Source: Candidatus Omnitrophota bacterium
Lineage (GTDB): Bacteria > Omnitrophota > Gorgyraeia > 2-01-FULL-45-10
Assembly: GCA_026387115.1 (NCBI GenBank)
Contig: JAPLMI010000165.1
Coordinates: 1-6,091, forward strand
Reading direction: 5' to 3'
Length of the DNA: 6,091 nt
This document shows positions 5,404-6,091 of the stretch, in pieces (the stretch's first letter is position 1; the number at the start of each line of letters is the position of its first letter). Made by a program: the position numbers and the translations under genes. Below the pieces are notes generated by a model, which did not search any database, was not told where the DNA came from, and saw only the letters and a program-made list of their open reading frames with translations.

Positions 5404-6091
5404 ATGAATTTACCGCAATTTTCAGTCAATCGGCCGGTGACCGTCATAATGGTGGTCGCCGGGATAATTATATTCGGCATAGTATCGCTCGACCTGCTGC
5501 CGCAGGAGCTTTTTCCGCAGATAGTCTATCCACAGCTTACCGTAGTCACTCCTTATGAAAACGCGGCCCCGGAAGAGATCGAAACCCTTATAACAAAGCC
5601 GATAGAAGAGGCGATAGGCACCGTCGCCGGCGTCAAGAGGATAAGCTCCATCTCCAAGGAAGGGCTGTCATTGGTGATAGCGGAATTCAGCTGGAGCCAG
5701 AATATCAATTTTGCCGCTCTCGGGATGAGAGAAAAGATAGACCTCATAAAGGAACGCCTGCCCAGGGAGGCGGAAGAGCCGATCGTATTGCCGTTCAACC
5801 CGTTCGATAAGCCCATACTTATCCTCAGCGTAACGACCTCCAAGGAAGACCGCTCGCCGATCGCCCTGAGAGAGTTGACCCGGAGAATGATAAAGGACGA
5901 GGTAGAAAAAGTCGAAGGGGTGGCCTCGGCGAATATCTCCGGCGGGCTGGAACGCGAGATCCATGTAAATGTAAACCAGGACGCCCTTGAATCGAGGCGC
6001 ATACCGATACTCGATATCTCAAGGAACGTGTCGAGCGCGAATCTCAACTACCCGGCCGGCACGATAAAAGAGAGTTTTTACGAATACCTTA
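5404..6091 (+). CDS. RND efflux transporter inner-membrane subunit, HAE-1/AcrB-like (3' end missing)
   Basis: Seen: 229 codons from ATG 5404 with no stop before the right edge; full family members have about 1000-1100 residues, so roughly the first fifth is present. The start MNLPQFSVNRPVTV is followed by the first membrane helix (about 11-30), then the conserved LLPQELFPQ stretch, an APEEIE segment (55-60), TKPIEEAI (64-71) and VAGVKRISSISKEG (74-87). The porter domain continues with FSW at 95-97, a KPILILSV stretch (136-143), and VEGVASANISGGLEREI (170-186). Known: these trimeric pumps sit in the inner membrane and export substrates using the proton gradient. The proton-relay residues lie in the later membrane helices, outside the window, so activity and substrate class cannot be judged. 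It follows the adaptor stop by 3 bases. An AAGGA (5387-5391) inside the adaptor's end is its likely, slightly distant, ribosome binding site. Confidence 0.93.
   Translation, partial: MNLPQFSVNRPVTVIMVVAGIIIFGIVSLDLLPQELFPQIVYPQLTVVTPYENAAPEEIETLITKPIEEAIGTVAGVKRISSISKEGLSLVIAEFSWSQNINFAALGMREKIDLIKERLPREAEEPIVLPFNPFDKPILILSVTTSKEDRSPIALRELTRRMIKDEVEKVEGVASANISGGLEREIHVNVNQDALESRRIPILDISRNVSSANLNYPAGTIKESFYEYL

Noticed and set aside
5553..6047. Long open frame on the - strand (164 codons)
   Set aside because: It lies wholly opposite the RND pump gene, whose + strand translation matches the family throughout; no family resemblance or start signal on the - strand.

Overview
The window looks like a chromosomal segment from an uncultured diderm (Gram-negative) bacterium. 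A tripartite RND efflux operon requires an outer membrane. ATA (Ile) and AGG/AGA (Arg) codons are heavily used at a mid-range GC content. This codon use, together with a kinesin-light-chain-type TPR protein, a ROK-fold protein and a small Cys4 protein side by side, would fit Omnitrophota or a related PVC-type lineage. That placement is an impression from style, not a proof. All recognised genes are on the + strand. I saw no tRNA, rRNA, CRISPR array, insertion sequence or attachment site.

Left part (1-1976): the 3' end of a TPR gene (2-649) is followed by a very compact junction. A near-consensus sigma70-type promoter overlaps the TPR stop codon, and a small AT-rich hairpin with a T-tract lies between it and the next ribosome binding site. 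Next come a ROK-fold protein (724-1605) in which the ATP-binding, catalytic and zinc motifs are largely lost, and a 116-residue basic protein with a Cys4 motif (1626-1976). These last two genes are probably co-transcribed.

Right part (2008-6091): three genes in the order outer-membrane TolC-like factor (2008-4089), periplasmic adaptor (4108-5400) and RND inner-membrane pump (5404 to beyond the end). The gaps are 18 and 3 bases, so this is almost certainly one operon encoding a proton-driven tripartite exporter. Its substrate cannot be read from the sequence. The TolC-like protein carries about 210 extra residues between its signal peptide and its OEP domains. This extension includes three tandem 7-residue repeats, and a perfect Shine-Dalgarno-like sequence lies at its junction with the OEP region. 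The adaptor has a relatively short alpha-hairpin and a charged, proline-rich insert in its C-terminal domain.

The strongest candidates for something undescribed are the apparent ROK pseudokinase with its Cys4 neighbour, and the extended TolC-like protein. Neither is proven to be a new system.
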